From NCBI GenBank assembly GCA_035259145.1, contig DATFWQ010000183.1:1-40214 (forward strand): a stretch of 40,214 nt of DNA, in the 5' to 3' direction. This DNA comes from CF-161 sp035259145 (GTDB taxonomy: Bacteria > Chloroflexota > Dormibacteria > Dormibacterales > Dormibacteraceae). Both the position numbers and the translations under genes were made by a program. Under the pieces are notes generated by a model that worked only from the letters and a program-made list of their open reading frames with translations, had not been told where the DNA came from and searched no databases. Below, one piece after another: positions 15,262 to 23,590 of this stretch (position 1 is the stretch's first letter; every line of letters starts with the position of its first letter).

Positions 15262-15457
15262 GTTCTGGGGGCTAGTTGGCCAGCTAGACGTATGTAAGGC
15301 CAGCGCTGTCCCCAATGGACGAAGGACCTGGGCCTGCCTAAGACAAGAACTTTGCCGTGTACACGCCTCGGTGCGGGCAGTAATCGATAGCTCCCGTTGT
15401 CGGTACCATGGCGCGCTTGGAACATGCGTACGCTCTCGACACGCCGGAGCCAGCCTC

Positions 15458-15736
15458 CTATGACAAAAGGTTCGCACTGATAGCGAAGTTTCTGAGCCCA
15501 ACCGCCTTATCTACATCTCGGCAGAACTGTGCCAGGTCGCCCCGATTCAAGCTGTGCCAGCAGATTGTCTCGCTGAGCGCGACAGCTCGGTGTGCAAGCG
15601 GACGCAGTCTCGTCGCCGAGCAGTTTTCAACCTCTCGCCTGAGATCGCGAATGGCCGAGGCGAGTGACTCATCATCGACGGGCTGCAGGTTGCCGAGCCA
15701 CGACGTGAGCTCGCCAACTACATATTGCTGGGTCAC
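15458..15736 (-). CDS. Small conserved-looking hypothetical protein
   Basis: I do not recognise this 92-residue protein. It starts at GTG 15736 (MTQQYVVGELTSWLGNLQP) and looks largely helical, with a regular mix of charged and hydrophobic residues (ESLASAIRDLRREVENCS, AVALSETICWHSLNRGDLAQF, ending FAISANLLS). It has no signal peptide or membrane segment. Residue composition is that of a soluble globular protein rather than an antisense shadow, and no known gene lies opposite. No Shine-Dalgarno is evident. It lies in a gene-poor stretch between a pseudogene and the stress cluster. Confidence 0.5.
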   Translation of the reverse strand: MTQQYVVGELTSWLGNLQPVDDESLASAIRDLRREVENCSATRLRPLAHRAVALSETICWHSLNRGDLAQFCRDVDKAVGLRNFAISANLLS

Positions 15737-16158
15737 CGATAGCAGGGCGCAGACACACTGCTGACTTCAAGGGCCTGCCTTCCCATTATCGACTGACAGC
15801 CAGGCGGACCGCTCTGGGCGAGTTGCGGATCGACACTGAACAGCCCCTCGGAACCGAACGGAACGGGAGCGGCCCGCCTCAAGCGCCTGGCGGTAGCAGC
15901 GGTTCACGCTGCCGAGCACCTGCCTCCGATGTCAGACCGGCCTCGGGAGCGCCAGCACGACCGGGTCGGCGCTTTGCTCCGCGTCGCCCCCCGCTTGCGT
16001 CTTGTCCACAAGTCGAGCGTCCCGCTCGGCACGAACTGCTGCCAGGGCCAAACGGCACCCAGCCGCAGGAGCGTCCGGACCTGTCGGATTGCGTCACCCG
16101 CCCGTAGCGTCAGAGTCGACAGGTAGTGCAGGAGGTATGAGAATGACTGTGGAGACTG
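15737..16158. other. Gene-poor spacer
   Basis: No supported gene. Open frames here are rich in Arg, Pro and Gly and look like compositional artefacts. The right end should contain the promoter of the universal stress protein gene, but I see no clear -35/-10 pair. Confidence 0.4.
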
Positions 16159-16614
16159 GTGACTTGCCGGCGGATCGTCGTGGGCTTAGATGCATCGCCG
16201 GCCTCGGAGGCAGCGGTTCGGTGGGCCATCGCCTATGCCGGGGCGGTCGGCGCTGAGGTGGTGGCGGTTCACGCACTCGAGGCCCCGGTCTACTTTTCCC
16301 ATCCCTACAACGAGACTTGGCCTGTTGTGGTCGACTCGCTCCTTCGAGACGGCGTCAGGAGGCGCTTCGAGGAGGACTGGTGCGCGCCGCTGGCCGCGGC
16401 CGGCGTTCTCTACCGCAGCGTCATGGCCGATGGCCGGGCGGCCGACATCCGGCTCGACGTCGCCGATCGCGAGGCCGCGGAGCTCATCGTAACCGGTCGC
16501 CGGGGACTCAATCCACCGGGCGAGCTGGTGCTGGGCAGCGTCAGCCACCACCTGGTCCACGGCTCGAGGCGACCCGTGGTCCTCGGGCCGGGCGAAGAAC
16601 AAACGGCCGCGTAG
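16159..16614 (+). CDS. Universal stress protein, UspA family (ATP-binding type)
   Basis: A single-domain Usp of 151 residues. It opens RRIVVGLDASPASEAAVRWA, with the Asp of the ATP site, and ends with GRRGLNPPGELVLGSVSHHLVH, which fits the ATP-binding pattern G-x2-G-x9-G-[ST]. GTG 16159 is the first in-frame start after a stop, preceded by GGAG. It is a paralogue of the Usp at 20546: both carry the unusual PxYFxxxYxxxxP segment and the GRxAxxxxDVAxRExA stretch. Usp proteins support survival in stasis, low oxygen or oxidative stress; the neighbouring sensor kinase suggests a shared stress role. Confidence 0.88.
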   Translation: MTCRRIVVGLDASPASEAAVRWAIAYAGAVGAEVVAVHALEAPVYFSHPYNETWPVVVDSLLRDGVRRRFEEDWCAPLAAAGVLYRSVMADGRAADIRLDVADREAAELIVTGRRGLNPPGELVLGSVSHHLVHGSRRPVVLGPGEEQTAA

Positions 16615-16683
16615 GGTGTGTGATTGACCTCCCGAGCCTGGCAACCTGAGGCCGGGCCTCGACTAAGATCGCGCCAGGGGAGC

Positions 16684-18549
16684 ATGGCACGCCCGATTTA
16701 CACCGAGACCCCCGAGCAGCTTCTCGAGGCGATGCCCGACGCCATCGTGATGGTTGGCGGGGATGGCCGTGTGGTGCGGGTCAACCGGCTGGCGGAGTCC
16801 CTTTCCGGCTACTCGCGCGAGGAGCTGATCGGCCTGGCCGTCGAAGATCTTGTGCCCAAGGCGCTCCGTTCAGCCCACCTGGCCCACCGTGCCACCTACC
16901 AGCGCCACCCCTCCGTGCGGTCCATGGGCACCCACCTGGACATCCGTTTTCGGCGTAAGGACGGCAGCGTCTTCCCGGCCGACATCGCGCTCAGCCCGGT
17001 GAGGACGGCGCAAGGGGTGCTGATCGTGGCCTCAGTGCGGGATATCACCGAGCGGAAGCGCGCGGAGGAGGAGTTGCTCCACGCACAGGAGCAGTTCCGC
17101 CTTGTGGTGGAGGGTGTCCACGACTACGCCATTTTCATGCTGGACCCGGCGGGCCGCATCAGCACGTGGAGCCCCGGCTCGGCGCGCCTCAAGGGCTACG
17201 AGGCGGACGAGATCATCGGTCGCCACTTCTCGGTCTTTTACCCGGAGGCGGACGTGAACGCCGGGAAGCCGGCGCGCGAGCTCGCGACCGCAGCCGAGAC
17301 CGGGCGCTACGAGGAAGAGGGCTGGCGGATACGCAAGGACGACTCGCGCTTCTGGGCCAGCGTCATCATTACCGCCATCCGCGATCATGCCGGCAAGCTG
17401 CTGGGGTTCGCCGAGATCACGAGGGATATCACCGAGCGCAAGCGCCAGGACGAGCGGCTCAAGGCGGTCCTCGAGGTCGCCCAGGCGACACTCGAAGGGC
17501 GCAGCGAGAATGAGCTGCTCCGACTCATCGCGCAGAGAGCCCGCACGCTCGCCCAGTCCGCCCTGAGCACGATCATGCTCGTCGATCCTGACGAGCAGAT
17601 CGTGACCATCGCTGCCGGCGACGGCCCACGAGCGGCCGCGATCATTGGAAGGCAGTTCCCGCTCGCCGGTTCCATCACTGAGCGGGTGCTGGCTTCGGGC
17701 CGTTCGGCCGTGCTGGACACAAGGCCGGCCGCGTCAGGCGAGCGCGCGGCCGTGCTGGACGCCGGTGGCGCCGGGCCCTCTGTGACGCTGCGGCTGGCAT
17801 CGGGCGAGCGGGTGATTGGGGGCCTCGGGGTAACGAACGAGCCTGGCGACCGGGTGTTCACGGACGGCGACCGCGAGCTGTTGGAGCTCTTCGCGGCTCA
17901 GGCGGCGGTGGCCATCGACTACACGCGTGCCCGGGACGACTTGCAGCGTCTGGCAGTGTTCGAAGACCGGGAGCGCATCGGCCGTGAGCTGCACGACGGA
18001 GCCATCCAGGCGCTCTTTGCCGTGGGCATGGGCCTGCAGGGCATGGCCATCATCACGAGCGACGCAGCCTTACGCGAGCGGCTCGAGAAGGCCGTCGACC
18101 AGGTCGACGATGTGATCCGCGACCTCCGCAACTACATCTTCGGCCTTCGGCCCGGGCTGGCCGCCGACCGCACTCTCAACCGAGCGCTTCGCGACCTCGC
18201 AGAGCAACTGGAGCGGCAGCACGGGGTGGTGTGTGCCGTCGACGTGGACGAGACGTCGGCTGCTGTGCTGGCCGGCCGGGCCGCAGATGTCGTGCAGGTG
18301 GCTCGGGAGGCGCTGTCCAACGTCGGGCGCCACGCTCACGCAGCGACGTGCCGGCTCTCGCTGCGACCAGAGCCGGGCTTCGCGGTGCTGGTGGTCGAGG
18401 ACGACGGCCGGGGCTTTGTGCCGGGCGAGCGCAGCAGTGGGTGGGGGCTTCGCAATTTGAGCGAGCGCGCGGCCGCAATGGGCGGGTCGCTAGAGGTCGC
18501 CTCCGTGCCCGGCGGGGGGACGACAGTCCGCCTCCGCATCCCGACGTAA
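16684..18549 (+). CDS. PAS-PAS-GAF sensor histidine kinase (HisKA_3/NarL type), orphan
   Basis: A soluble 621-residue kinase with no membrane helix. Two PAS domains (about 10-122 and 128-250) each end in the PAC-like RDITERKR. A GAF domain follows (about 262-415), then a HisKA_3 dimerisation domain with the H-box ERIGRELHDGAIQ (phospho-acceptor H437), and an HATPase_c domain with VAREALSNVGRHAHA (N-box), EDDGRGF and GWGLRNLSERAAAMGG. ATG 16684 with GGGGAG immediately before it is preferred over an upstream in-frame TTG. HisKA_3 kinases normally phosphorylate NarL/LuxR-type regulators, but none is encoded in this window. Flanking Usp genes recall the DosS/DosT dormancy system; ligand (haem, flavin, redox) cannot be read from sequence alone. 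Confidence 0.92.
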   Translation: MARPIYTETPEQLLEAMPDAIVMVGGDGRVVRVNRLAESLSGYSREELIGLAVEDLVPKALRSAHLAHRATYQRHPSVRSMGTHLDIRFRRKDGSVFPADIALSPVRTAQGVLIVASVRDITERKRAEEELLHAQEQFRLVVEGVHDYAIFMLDPAGRISTWSPGSARLKGYEADEIIGRHFSVFYPEADVNAGKPARELATAAETGRYEEEGWRIRKDDSRFWASVIITAIRDHAGKLLGFAEITRDITERKRQDERLKAVLEVAQATLEGRSENELLRLIAQRARTLAQSALSTIMLVDPDEQIVTIAAGDGPRAAAIIGRQFPLAGSITERVLASGRSAVLDTRPAASGERAAVLDAGGAGPSVTLRLASGERVIGGLGVTNEPGDRVFTDGDRELLELFAAQAAVAIDYTRARDDLQRLAVFEDRERIGRELHDGAIQALFAVGMGLQGMAIITSDAALRERLEKAVDQVDDVIRDLRNYIFGLRPGLAADRTLNRALRDLAEQLERQHGVVCAVDVDETSAAVLAGRAADVVQVAREALSNVGRHAHAATCRLSLRPEPGFAVLVVEDDGRGFVPGERSSGWGLRNLSERAAAMGGSLEVASVPGGGTTVRLRIPT

Positions 18550-18603
18550 GGGTCGCGAAGGTTGGGGCCGTTGGACCTACGGCGTGGAGGCGTAAACGAA
18601 AGA

Positions 18604-18624
18604 CTCCGGCGGCGATCGCCGGAG
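18604..18624. terminator. Bidirectional terminator between the kinase and the membrane protein genes
   Basis: CTCCGGCG (18604-18611) and CGCCGGAG (18617-18624) form a perfect 8-bp stem with a GCGAT loop. On the plus strand CCTCTTCCTCTT follows; on the minus strand TCTTTCGTTT follows. It sits between convergent genes, as expected for a shared terminator. Confidence 0.75.
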
Positions 18625-18646
18625 CCTCTTCCTCTTGGGAATGCGA

Positions 18647-19219
18647 TCAGGCGGGGATCATCCGCGGTTCCGTGACCCTCGCTGGGCGGGGCGCCACCAG
18701 CAGCTCATACACCAGGGTGCAGAACACCCCGATCGTAGCGATCGTCAGGCCGATTGCCGCGTAGAAGGCGTACAGACCGACCTGCGACCAGCCCCACGCG
18801 TACAGCAGCAAGCCGCGCAGGGTCTCGCCCCTGAACAGGGTGTTCGCCTGGGCCGAAAGCGTCGCGTTCTTCGGATCCGCCAGCGAGGCCGCACTCACCT
18901 GCGAGTAGGTCTGGCCGTTGGCGACTTTGGTCAGGTGAATTCCGATGAAGTCGTTGGCATAGACGCGTGCTTTGTCGCCGGTATCGACTTGCTGGCCGGC
19001 GTAGTTGCGGATCTCCGCCGGGAACTCGGCCGGGTCGAGCGCGCCGCCGGCCTTGATCTCAGTCGGGGGCGGGAAAAAGATCTTCTGGGCCACCAGCTGG
19101 TCACGCACCATCCCGTTCACGAAGCTGCTGCCCCAGAACAGGAAGCCCGTGCATAAACCCAGCACCAGCACAAGGACCACCTGCAGGGTCACGATCCTCC
19201 ACCGAAGTTCCTTGGTCAC
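18647..19219 (-). CDS. Two-span membrane protein of unknown function
   Basis: A 190-residue protein not assigned to a named family. A membrane helix (about residues 8-31, VTLQVVLVLVLGLCTGFLFW) is followed by an external domain of about 110 residues containing GMVRDQLVAQKIFFPPP, a YAGQQVDTGDKARVYANDFIGIHL stretch and repeated Ala-rich helices. A second helix (about 145-175, AFYAAIGLTIATIGVFCTLVY) and a short cytoplasmic tail end it. No Cys motif or catalytic signature is visible. ATG 19219 is preceded by AGGAGG about 7 bases upstream. It lies between the sensor kinase (convergent) and a CoA-binding gene, and two GGGAC/GTCCC palindromes sit 120-150 bp upstream, so stress-linked expression is possible. 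Confidence 0.75.
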   Translation of the reverse strand: MTKELRWRIVTLQVVLVLVLGLCTGFLFWGSSFVNGMVRDQLVAQKIFFPPPTEIKAGGALDPAEFPAEIRNYAGQQVDTGDKARVYANDFIGIHLTKVANGQTYSQVSAASLADPKNATLSAQANTLFRGETLRGLLLYAWGWSQVGLYAFYAAIGLTIATIGVFCTLVYELLVAPRPARVTEPRMIPA

Positions 19220-19573
19220 GATTTCGTCCTCCTACCCGAGTTCTGGTTGTTCGTAGTCGAGCGGGCACGAGCCCCAGCTCATGGCTCCAGTCAAGCGGGA
19301 GCCCTGGGTCTTCGCGACCGCCGACCGGCCCTCCAGCAGAGGGACCTGGTCCCCCTCCGTCCCGGGACCCAGGAATTGCTGTGCTGCGCACTGGCAGCCT
19401 GAGGAACCAGGGGTTGCCCGACTCTCCAGCGTGTCCAGGTCGTCGTCGACATCGCCGAGCCCTTCGGTGGGCGCCTCGGCTCAGGTCTGTTCGGCGCGAT
19501 GGAGGGCGCAATGATCAGCTAAACCCCTCGGTCCACACCGCGCCGGCTTAGCCCCCTTGGTCCTGGTCTCAAC
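19220..19573. other. Intergenic region with GGGAC/GTCCC palindromes
   Basis: No gene that I can support. A short plus-strand frame ending at 19522 (VVVDIAEPFGGRLGSGLFGA) looks protein-like but has no start and no recognised relative. The palindromes at 19341-19368 are the main feature. Confidence 0.4.
19341..19368. promoter_or_regulatory. Pair of GGGAC/GTCCC palindromes
   Basis: GGGAC-CTG-GTCCC (19341-19353) and GTCCC-GGGAC (19359-19368) lie six bases apart, upstream of the minus-strand membrane protein gene. The first resembles the DosR/DevR half-site pair GGGAC-n4-GTCCC but with a 3-bp centre. Binding by a dormancy regulator is speculative. Confidence 0.35.
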
Positions 19574-20068
19574 TCAGACACGCCTGGGCACGGCGCCCGT
19601 CAGCGTCAAGACGAACTTCATGGCCTTGTGCCCGCCGTCCGCGACAGGCTCGAACATCAGCGGACAGCCACCGGGGATCACGCTGATTCCCCGCTGCCGC
19701 CCGTAGGCGGTGGCCGCAGCGGAAACGCTCCCTCCGCCTACCGAACGGTGCATCCACACGTGCTTGATCCCTAGCTCTGCGCACTCGCGCATCGTGGCCT
19801 CCGCGGTCTCTGGCCTGGTACCGATTACGACCGCAGCGACCCCGCCCGGGATCGACCCTAGATCGGGATAGCACACGTCGCCTTCGACGCGGCCGGCATT
19901 GGGATTGACCGCGAATACGTCATAGCCCCGTTCCCGCAGACGCTGATACACCACGTTGCTGCCGTGGCCCTGCGGGCTCCTCGACACGCCGGTTACCGCG
20001 ATCCGCTTGTTGGCCAGGAACTCCGAAGCCGCTTCTCTGATCGGTTGCATCCTCGCCACGGTTTGCAT
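19574..20068 (-). CDS. CoA-binding protein (CoA_binding_2 family, Rossmann-like)
   Basis: A 164-residue single-domain protein. The nucleotide-binding segment KRIAVTGVSRSPQGHGSNVVYQRLRERGYDVFAVNPNAG is followed by CYPDLGSIPGGVAAVVIGTRPETA and IKHVWMHRSVGGGSVS, as in the YccU/CoA_binding_2 family. ATG 20068 is chosen because GAGGAGG lies 8 bases upstream; a GTG at 20101 would place that site inside the coding region. These proteins resemble the CoA-binding domain of acyl-CoA synthetases and can bind CoA; in actinobacteria relatives occur in dormancy and stress regulons. The neighbours here are two Usp genes and a sensor kinase. Confidence 0.85.
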   Translation of the reverse strand: MQTVARMQPIREAASEFLANKRIAVTGVSRSPQGHGSNVVYQRLRERGYDVFAVNPNAGRVEGDVCYPDLGSIPGGVAAVVIGTRPETAEATMRECAELGIKHVWMHRSVGGGSVSAAATAYGRQRGISVIPGGCPLMFEPVADGGHKAMKFVLTLTGAVPRRV

Positions 20069-20545
20069 CGCCACGACCTCCTCGATGTGTTTGAGATTCA
20101 CTGAACGCCTGGATCAGGCAGGGCGCGACGGCCTAAGAGCCCTCATCGGCCGGGACCCCCTGGCCGGTCCGTGTCATGTGACGTTGGCTCTCAGCCAGGC
20201 CGCGTGCAGCTGTGCCCAGGCGCAAGCCATTCCACGCTCGATCACGTCGACGACATGGACGGCAGGTGGGATCCGCCTGTGCCACCAGATTGAGCCGCCC
20301 CGCATACGAGAAGGCGACGAATGACACCGGGACGTGTGTGCATCGGCGCGTCGCGACTCTCGAACGCCAGGTTGCTCCAATCCACCAACGTCAAGCGGCG
20401 CAGTTCGGGCCTATTCAAGTCAGGCTTGGAGCGGAGTGATGTGACCTGGCAGTGCCGTTCGGCCCGCTATTCGCCGGCACAGCGGCCCTTTTCCACCTCC
20501 CAGATCGGTTGGACACTGAAGGTGCAAACGACAGGAGGTCAGGCA
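20069..20545. other. Divergent intergenic region between the CoA-binding and Usp genes
   Basis: About 480 bp without a supported gene. It should contain two divergent promoters, but I find no strong -35/-10 pair. GGCCGGGACCCCCTGGCC near 20150 is an imperfect palindrome containing GGGAC. Confidence 0.4.
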
Positions 20546-21115
20546 ATGTCGGCGAGTCATCAGAAGAAGACCATCGTTGTCGGCGTGGATGGCTCCGACC
20601 AGGCGACCGCAGCGCTCGATTGGGCGATTCGACTCGCCGGGCCACTGAGCGCCGAGATCGTGGCCGTCTTTGCGGTCTCGCCGCCCAGCTACTTCGGATA
20701 CGGCTACGAGACGGTTCCGCCATCGCTCGACCCGAAGTGGCGGGCACAGGTACACAGCGATATGGAGCAGATCTGGTGCCGCGCCCTTCGCGAGTCGGGT
20801 CTGCCGCACCGGATGGTCATCGAGGACGGCCGCCCCGCCCGGGTCATCGCGGACGTCGCGTACCGCGAGGACGCGGATCTGGTCGTTGTCGGTCGGCGAG
20901 GTAGGGGCGGCATAGTCGAGCTGCTGCTTGGCAGCGTCAGCCACGAGCTCACCCATCAGTGCGATCGACCCGTGATGGTGGTCTCTTGCAACAAGTTGGC
21001 GGCGAAAGGGCGGGCAGCCGCAGGACGGCCGCGGCCGCTCGGGGCCCGTCCTGTCCGGCGCCAAACGTCACATTCGCGCTCCGACGCCGAGCCCAGGCGG
21101 CGGCTCCTGCTTTAG
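20546..21115 (+). CDS. Universal stress protein, UspA family, with basic C-terminal extension
   Basis: A 189-residue Usp. The core (about 8-150) opens KTIVVGVDGSDQATAALDWAIRL and ends with GRRGRGGIVELLLGSVSHEL, matching the ATP-binding pattern G-x2-G-x9-G-S, then CDRPVMVV. About 40 further residues rich in Arg, Ala and Pro follow, which is unusual for this family. ATG 20546 is chosen because AGGAGG lies 7 bases upstream. It is a paralogue of the Usp at 16159, so the two bracket the kinase cluster. The tail could be disordered or could reflect a lost stop codon. Confidence 0.88.
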   Translation: MSASHQKKTIVVGVDGSDQATAALDWAIRLAGPLSAEIVAVFAVSPPSYFGYGYETVPPSLDPKWRAQVHSDMEQIWCRALRESGLPHRMVIEDGRPARVIADVAYREDADLVVVGRRGRGGIVELLLGSVSHELTHQCDRPVMVVSCNKLAAKGRAAAGRPRPLGARPVRRQTSHSRSDAEPRRRLLL

Positions 21116-21229
21116 TCACCTCGCTCAGTTTCCAGGTGAGCTGACCAGGAGCGCTGGTCTGCGACCATTAGCCACGATGCGTGTGATCGCCTTCCGATGG
21201 AGGCGCCAACCCAGGGAGGTGACGCTCAG

Positions 21230-22087
21230 ATGAAATATGCGCTGGTGCTCGGCGGCGGCGGCATCACAGGGATTGCGTGGGAGACGGGTCTACTCAAGGG
21301 ATTGCGCGACGCTGGCGTGGATCTCACTGGTGCTGACCTGATCGTGGGGACTTCCGCGGGCTCCGTGGTGGGAGCGCAGGTCGCGACAGGGGTACCCCTG
21401 GATGAGCTGTACGCACGCCAGCTGCAACCCGTCAACACCGCTGTGGAGCGCGCGCCCGACATCGGCCCTCTCACCGAATTCTTTTCCGCGGCCCGCTCAC
21501 CTTCGGCTCAAGGATGGGCAAGACCCACCAGGGAGGTGCTGGCATGGCTCGGCGAGCAGGCTCGTGCAGCTGCCACAGGCCTCAGCGAAGGGAGCCGCCT
21601 CGAGGCGGTCATGGCGCGGCTTCATATCCATCATTGGCCCGAGAGGCGTCTGCTGGTCACGGCCGTCGACACCGAGGACGGTTCCTTCGTGGTCTGGGAC
21701 CGAACATCCGGCGTCGCGCTGCCGCTGGCTGTTGCTTCAAGCTGTGCCGTCCCCTGGGTCTATCCGCCCGTGACGATCAACGGCCGCCGTTACATGGATG
21801 GCGGTGTCCGCTCGACGACGAATGCAGACGTCGCCGCCGGCTACGACCTGGTCCTGATCGTCGCGCCCATGGGAGCAGTCGTCTCCGCGGCGCTCCAAGA
21901 GGAGGTCGCGGAACTGCAAGACGCTGGGAGTGCGGTCGACGTCGTTCTGCCCGATGAGGCGGCCCTTGACGCGATCGGCCCCAATCCGCTCGACCCGGTC
22001 CGCCGGCCTGCGGCAGCCGCGGCCGGTCTGGCGCAAGCCAAGAGCACGGCTGAGACAATCTCGGCAGTCCGGAGGCGCCTGCTGTGA
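21230..22087 (+). CDS. Patatin-like phospholipase (RssA/NTE type)
   Basis: A serine hydrolase of 285 residues with a Ser-Asp dyad. The oxyanion loop LGGGGITGIAWE is at residues 7-18, the nucleophile elbow GTSAG has S42, and the DGG motif (MDGGVRS) has D190. ATG 21230 is taken as the start because GGGAGGTG lies about 9 bases upstream; an ATG at 21197 would only add an odd 11-residue lead. Members cleave acyl esters of phospholipids; no signal peptide is seen, so it acts in the cytoplasm or at the inner membrane face. The following M20 peptidase gene overlaps by 4 nt (GTGA), which suggests an operon. Confidence 0.9.
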   Translation: MKYALVLGGGGITGIAWETGLLKGLRDAGVDLTGADLIVGTSAGSVVGAQVATGVPLDELYARQLQPVNTAVERAPDIGPLTEFFSAARSPSAQGWARPTREVLAWLGEQARAAATGLSEGSRLEAVMARLHIHHWPERRLLVTAVDTEDGSFVVWDRTSGVALPLAVASSCAVPWVYPPVTINGRRYMDGGVRSTTNADVAAGYDLVLIVAPMGAVVSAALQEEVAELQDAGSAVDVVLPDEAALDAIGPNPLDPVRRPAAAAAGLAQAKSTAETISAVRRRLL

Positions 22088-23442
22088 GCGACCGGTCTCA
22101 AGCGATCGACCGCTATATCGACGATCACTTGGAGGGCTGGATCGCCGAACTGACGGAGCTCTGCGCGATCCCAAGTGTCTCGGCTCGCCACGAGGGGATC
22201 GAGCAATGCGCCGGGCTCGTGGCTGAGCTGCTGCGCCGGCGCGGTCTTAACGTTCGGGTCGAGCCGAGCTCAGGGCATCCGGTGGTGCTGGCCCATGGGG
22301 ACGGCGTCCGCTCCGACAGGACAATGCTGTTCTACAACCATTACGACGTTCAGCCGCCGGAGCCTCTGGAGCTCTGGGACAGCCCACCGTTTCGAGCAGA
22401 GGTCCGAGGCGGGCGGCTCTACGCTCGCGGCGCCAAGGACGACAAGGGAGAGCTGCTGGCCCGGCTGGCCGCGATCGACGCTCTGCTTGCCGTTGACGGT
22501 GGCCTGCCTTGCATGGTGACCTGGCTGGTCGAGGGGGAGGAAGAGGTCGGCAGCAACAGCCTCCCCGAGCTCGTTCACAGGTTCGCTGACGAGCTTCGTT
22601 GTGACGGCGCGATCTGGGAGGAGGGGGGAATCGATGCCGACGGCAGGCCACGCATCTCACTCGGCGCCCGCGGCCTGCTCTACGTCGAGCTGAGCGCTCG
22701 TGCGCTCTCACGTGACGGCCACTCTGGCAGCGCCAACCTGCTGCCGAACGCTGGGTGGCGACTGGTCTGGGCGCTAGCCACGCTAAAGGACCAGAGCGAG
22801 CGGGTGCTGATCCCCGGTTTCTATGATGCAGTGCGCCCGATCTCGTTGCGCCAGCAGGAGCTTCTGGAAAAGCTGCCCAGCCAGGAGCAGGAATACAAGC
22901 AGGCCTTCGGATTGGAGCGGCTGCTCCTTGACCGCAGCGGCGATGCCGTCAGCGCGGCGCCGTTCGACCCCACCTGCAACATCGCCGGTCTGACAAGTGG
23001 CTACCAGGGCCCTGGCTCCAAAACCATCGTGCCTGCTGTGGCCTCGGCCAAGGTGGACTTTCGCCTGGTGCCGGACCAGGACCCGCTCGACATTGCCGAG
23101 AAGCTGCGGTACCACCTAGACGCGGAGGGCTTCAGGGACGTGGATATCGAGATCCTGGGACCGGAGCGCCCGGGCACGGTCGATCCCGATGCACCACTGG
23201 TGCGGCTCTGTGCCGAGACGGCCGAGGAAGTCTACGAAAAGCCAGCCTTACTCCAGCCGTTGACCGGAGGAACAACGCCGAAGTACCTGTTCACAGAAAA
23301 GGGGGTGCCGGTGGTTGCCCCGGGTGTTGGCTTCGGGGCCAGTAACCTGACTCACAGCCCGAACGAGAACGTGCGCCTCGTCGACTTCAAGAGGGCCGCC
23401 AGCCACGTGGCGCGGCTGCTGGTCAGATTCGCAGATGCCTGA
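22084..23442 (+). CDS. M20 family metallopeptidase (dipeptidase / ArgE-DapE-like)
   Basis: A 452-residue di-zinc peptidase. The first metal block is MLFYNHYDVQPPEP (His and Asp), then LYARGAKDDKGELLARL (bridging Asp), LVEGEEEVGSNSLPEL (general-base Glu and metal Glu), and the C-terminal NLTHSPNENVRL with the last metal His. The dimerisation 'lid' domain lies in the middle (GHSGSANLLPNAGW, then TCNIAGLTSGYQGPGSKTIVPAVASAKVDFR). The pattern matches the cytosolic dipeptidase/carnosinase-like branch rather than allantoate amidohydrolase, so I do not assign it to the purine pathway. The GTG start overlaps the patatin gene stop. Confidence 0.9.
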   Translation: MSDRSQAIDRYIDDHLEGWIAELTELCAIPSVSARHEGIEQCAGLVAELLRRRGLNVRVEPSSGHPVVLAHGDGVRSDRTMLFYNHYDVQPPEPLELWDSPPFRAEVRGGRLYARGAKDDKGELLARLAAIDALLAVDGGLPCMVTWLVEGEEEVGSNSLPELVHRFADELRCDGAIWEEGGIDADGRPRISLGARGLLYVELSARALSRDGHSGSANLLPNAGWRLVWALATLKDQSERVLIPGFYDAVRPISLRQQELLEKLPSQEQEYKQAFGLERLLLDRSGDAVSAAPFDPTCNIAGLTSGYQGPGSKTIVPAVASAKVDFRLVPDQDPLDIAEKLRYHLDAEGFRDVDIEILGPERPGTVDPDAPLVRLCAETAEEVYEKPALLQPLTGGTTPKYLFTEKGVPVVAPGVGFGASNLTHSPNENVRLVDFKRAASHVARLLVRFADA

Positions 23443-23590
23443 CCCGACAAGCAAAGGGGGTGGCAGGCCCGAGGCGGCGCGCTAAGCCCGCCTCATAGCG
23501 AAGGCCGCGCAGGTGGGGACCCGGCTCAGGCCTTCCCGGGCGAGCCTGAGACCCCTGTTGCGCAGCAGAACCGTCGCCGCTCAGATGGCT

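Noticed and set aside
22084..23442. M20 peptidase as the missing allantoate amidohydrolase
   Set aside because: Its sequence fits the dipeptidase branch and it is coupled to a patatin gene 10 kb from the urate locus.
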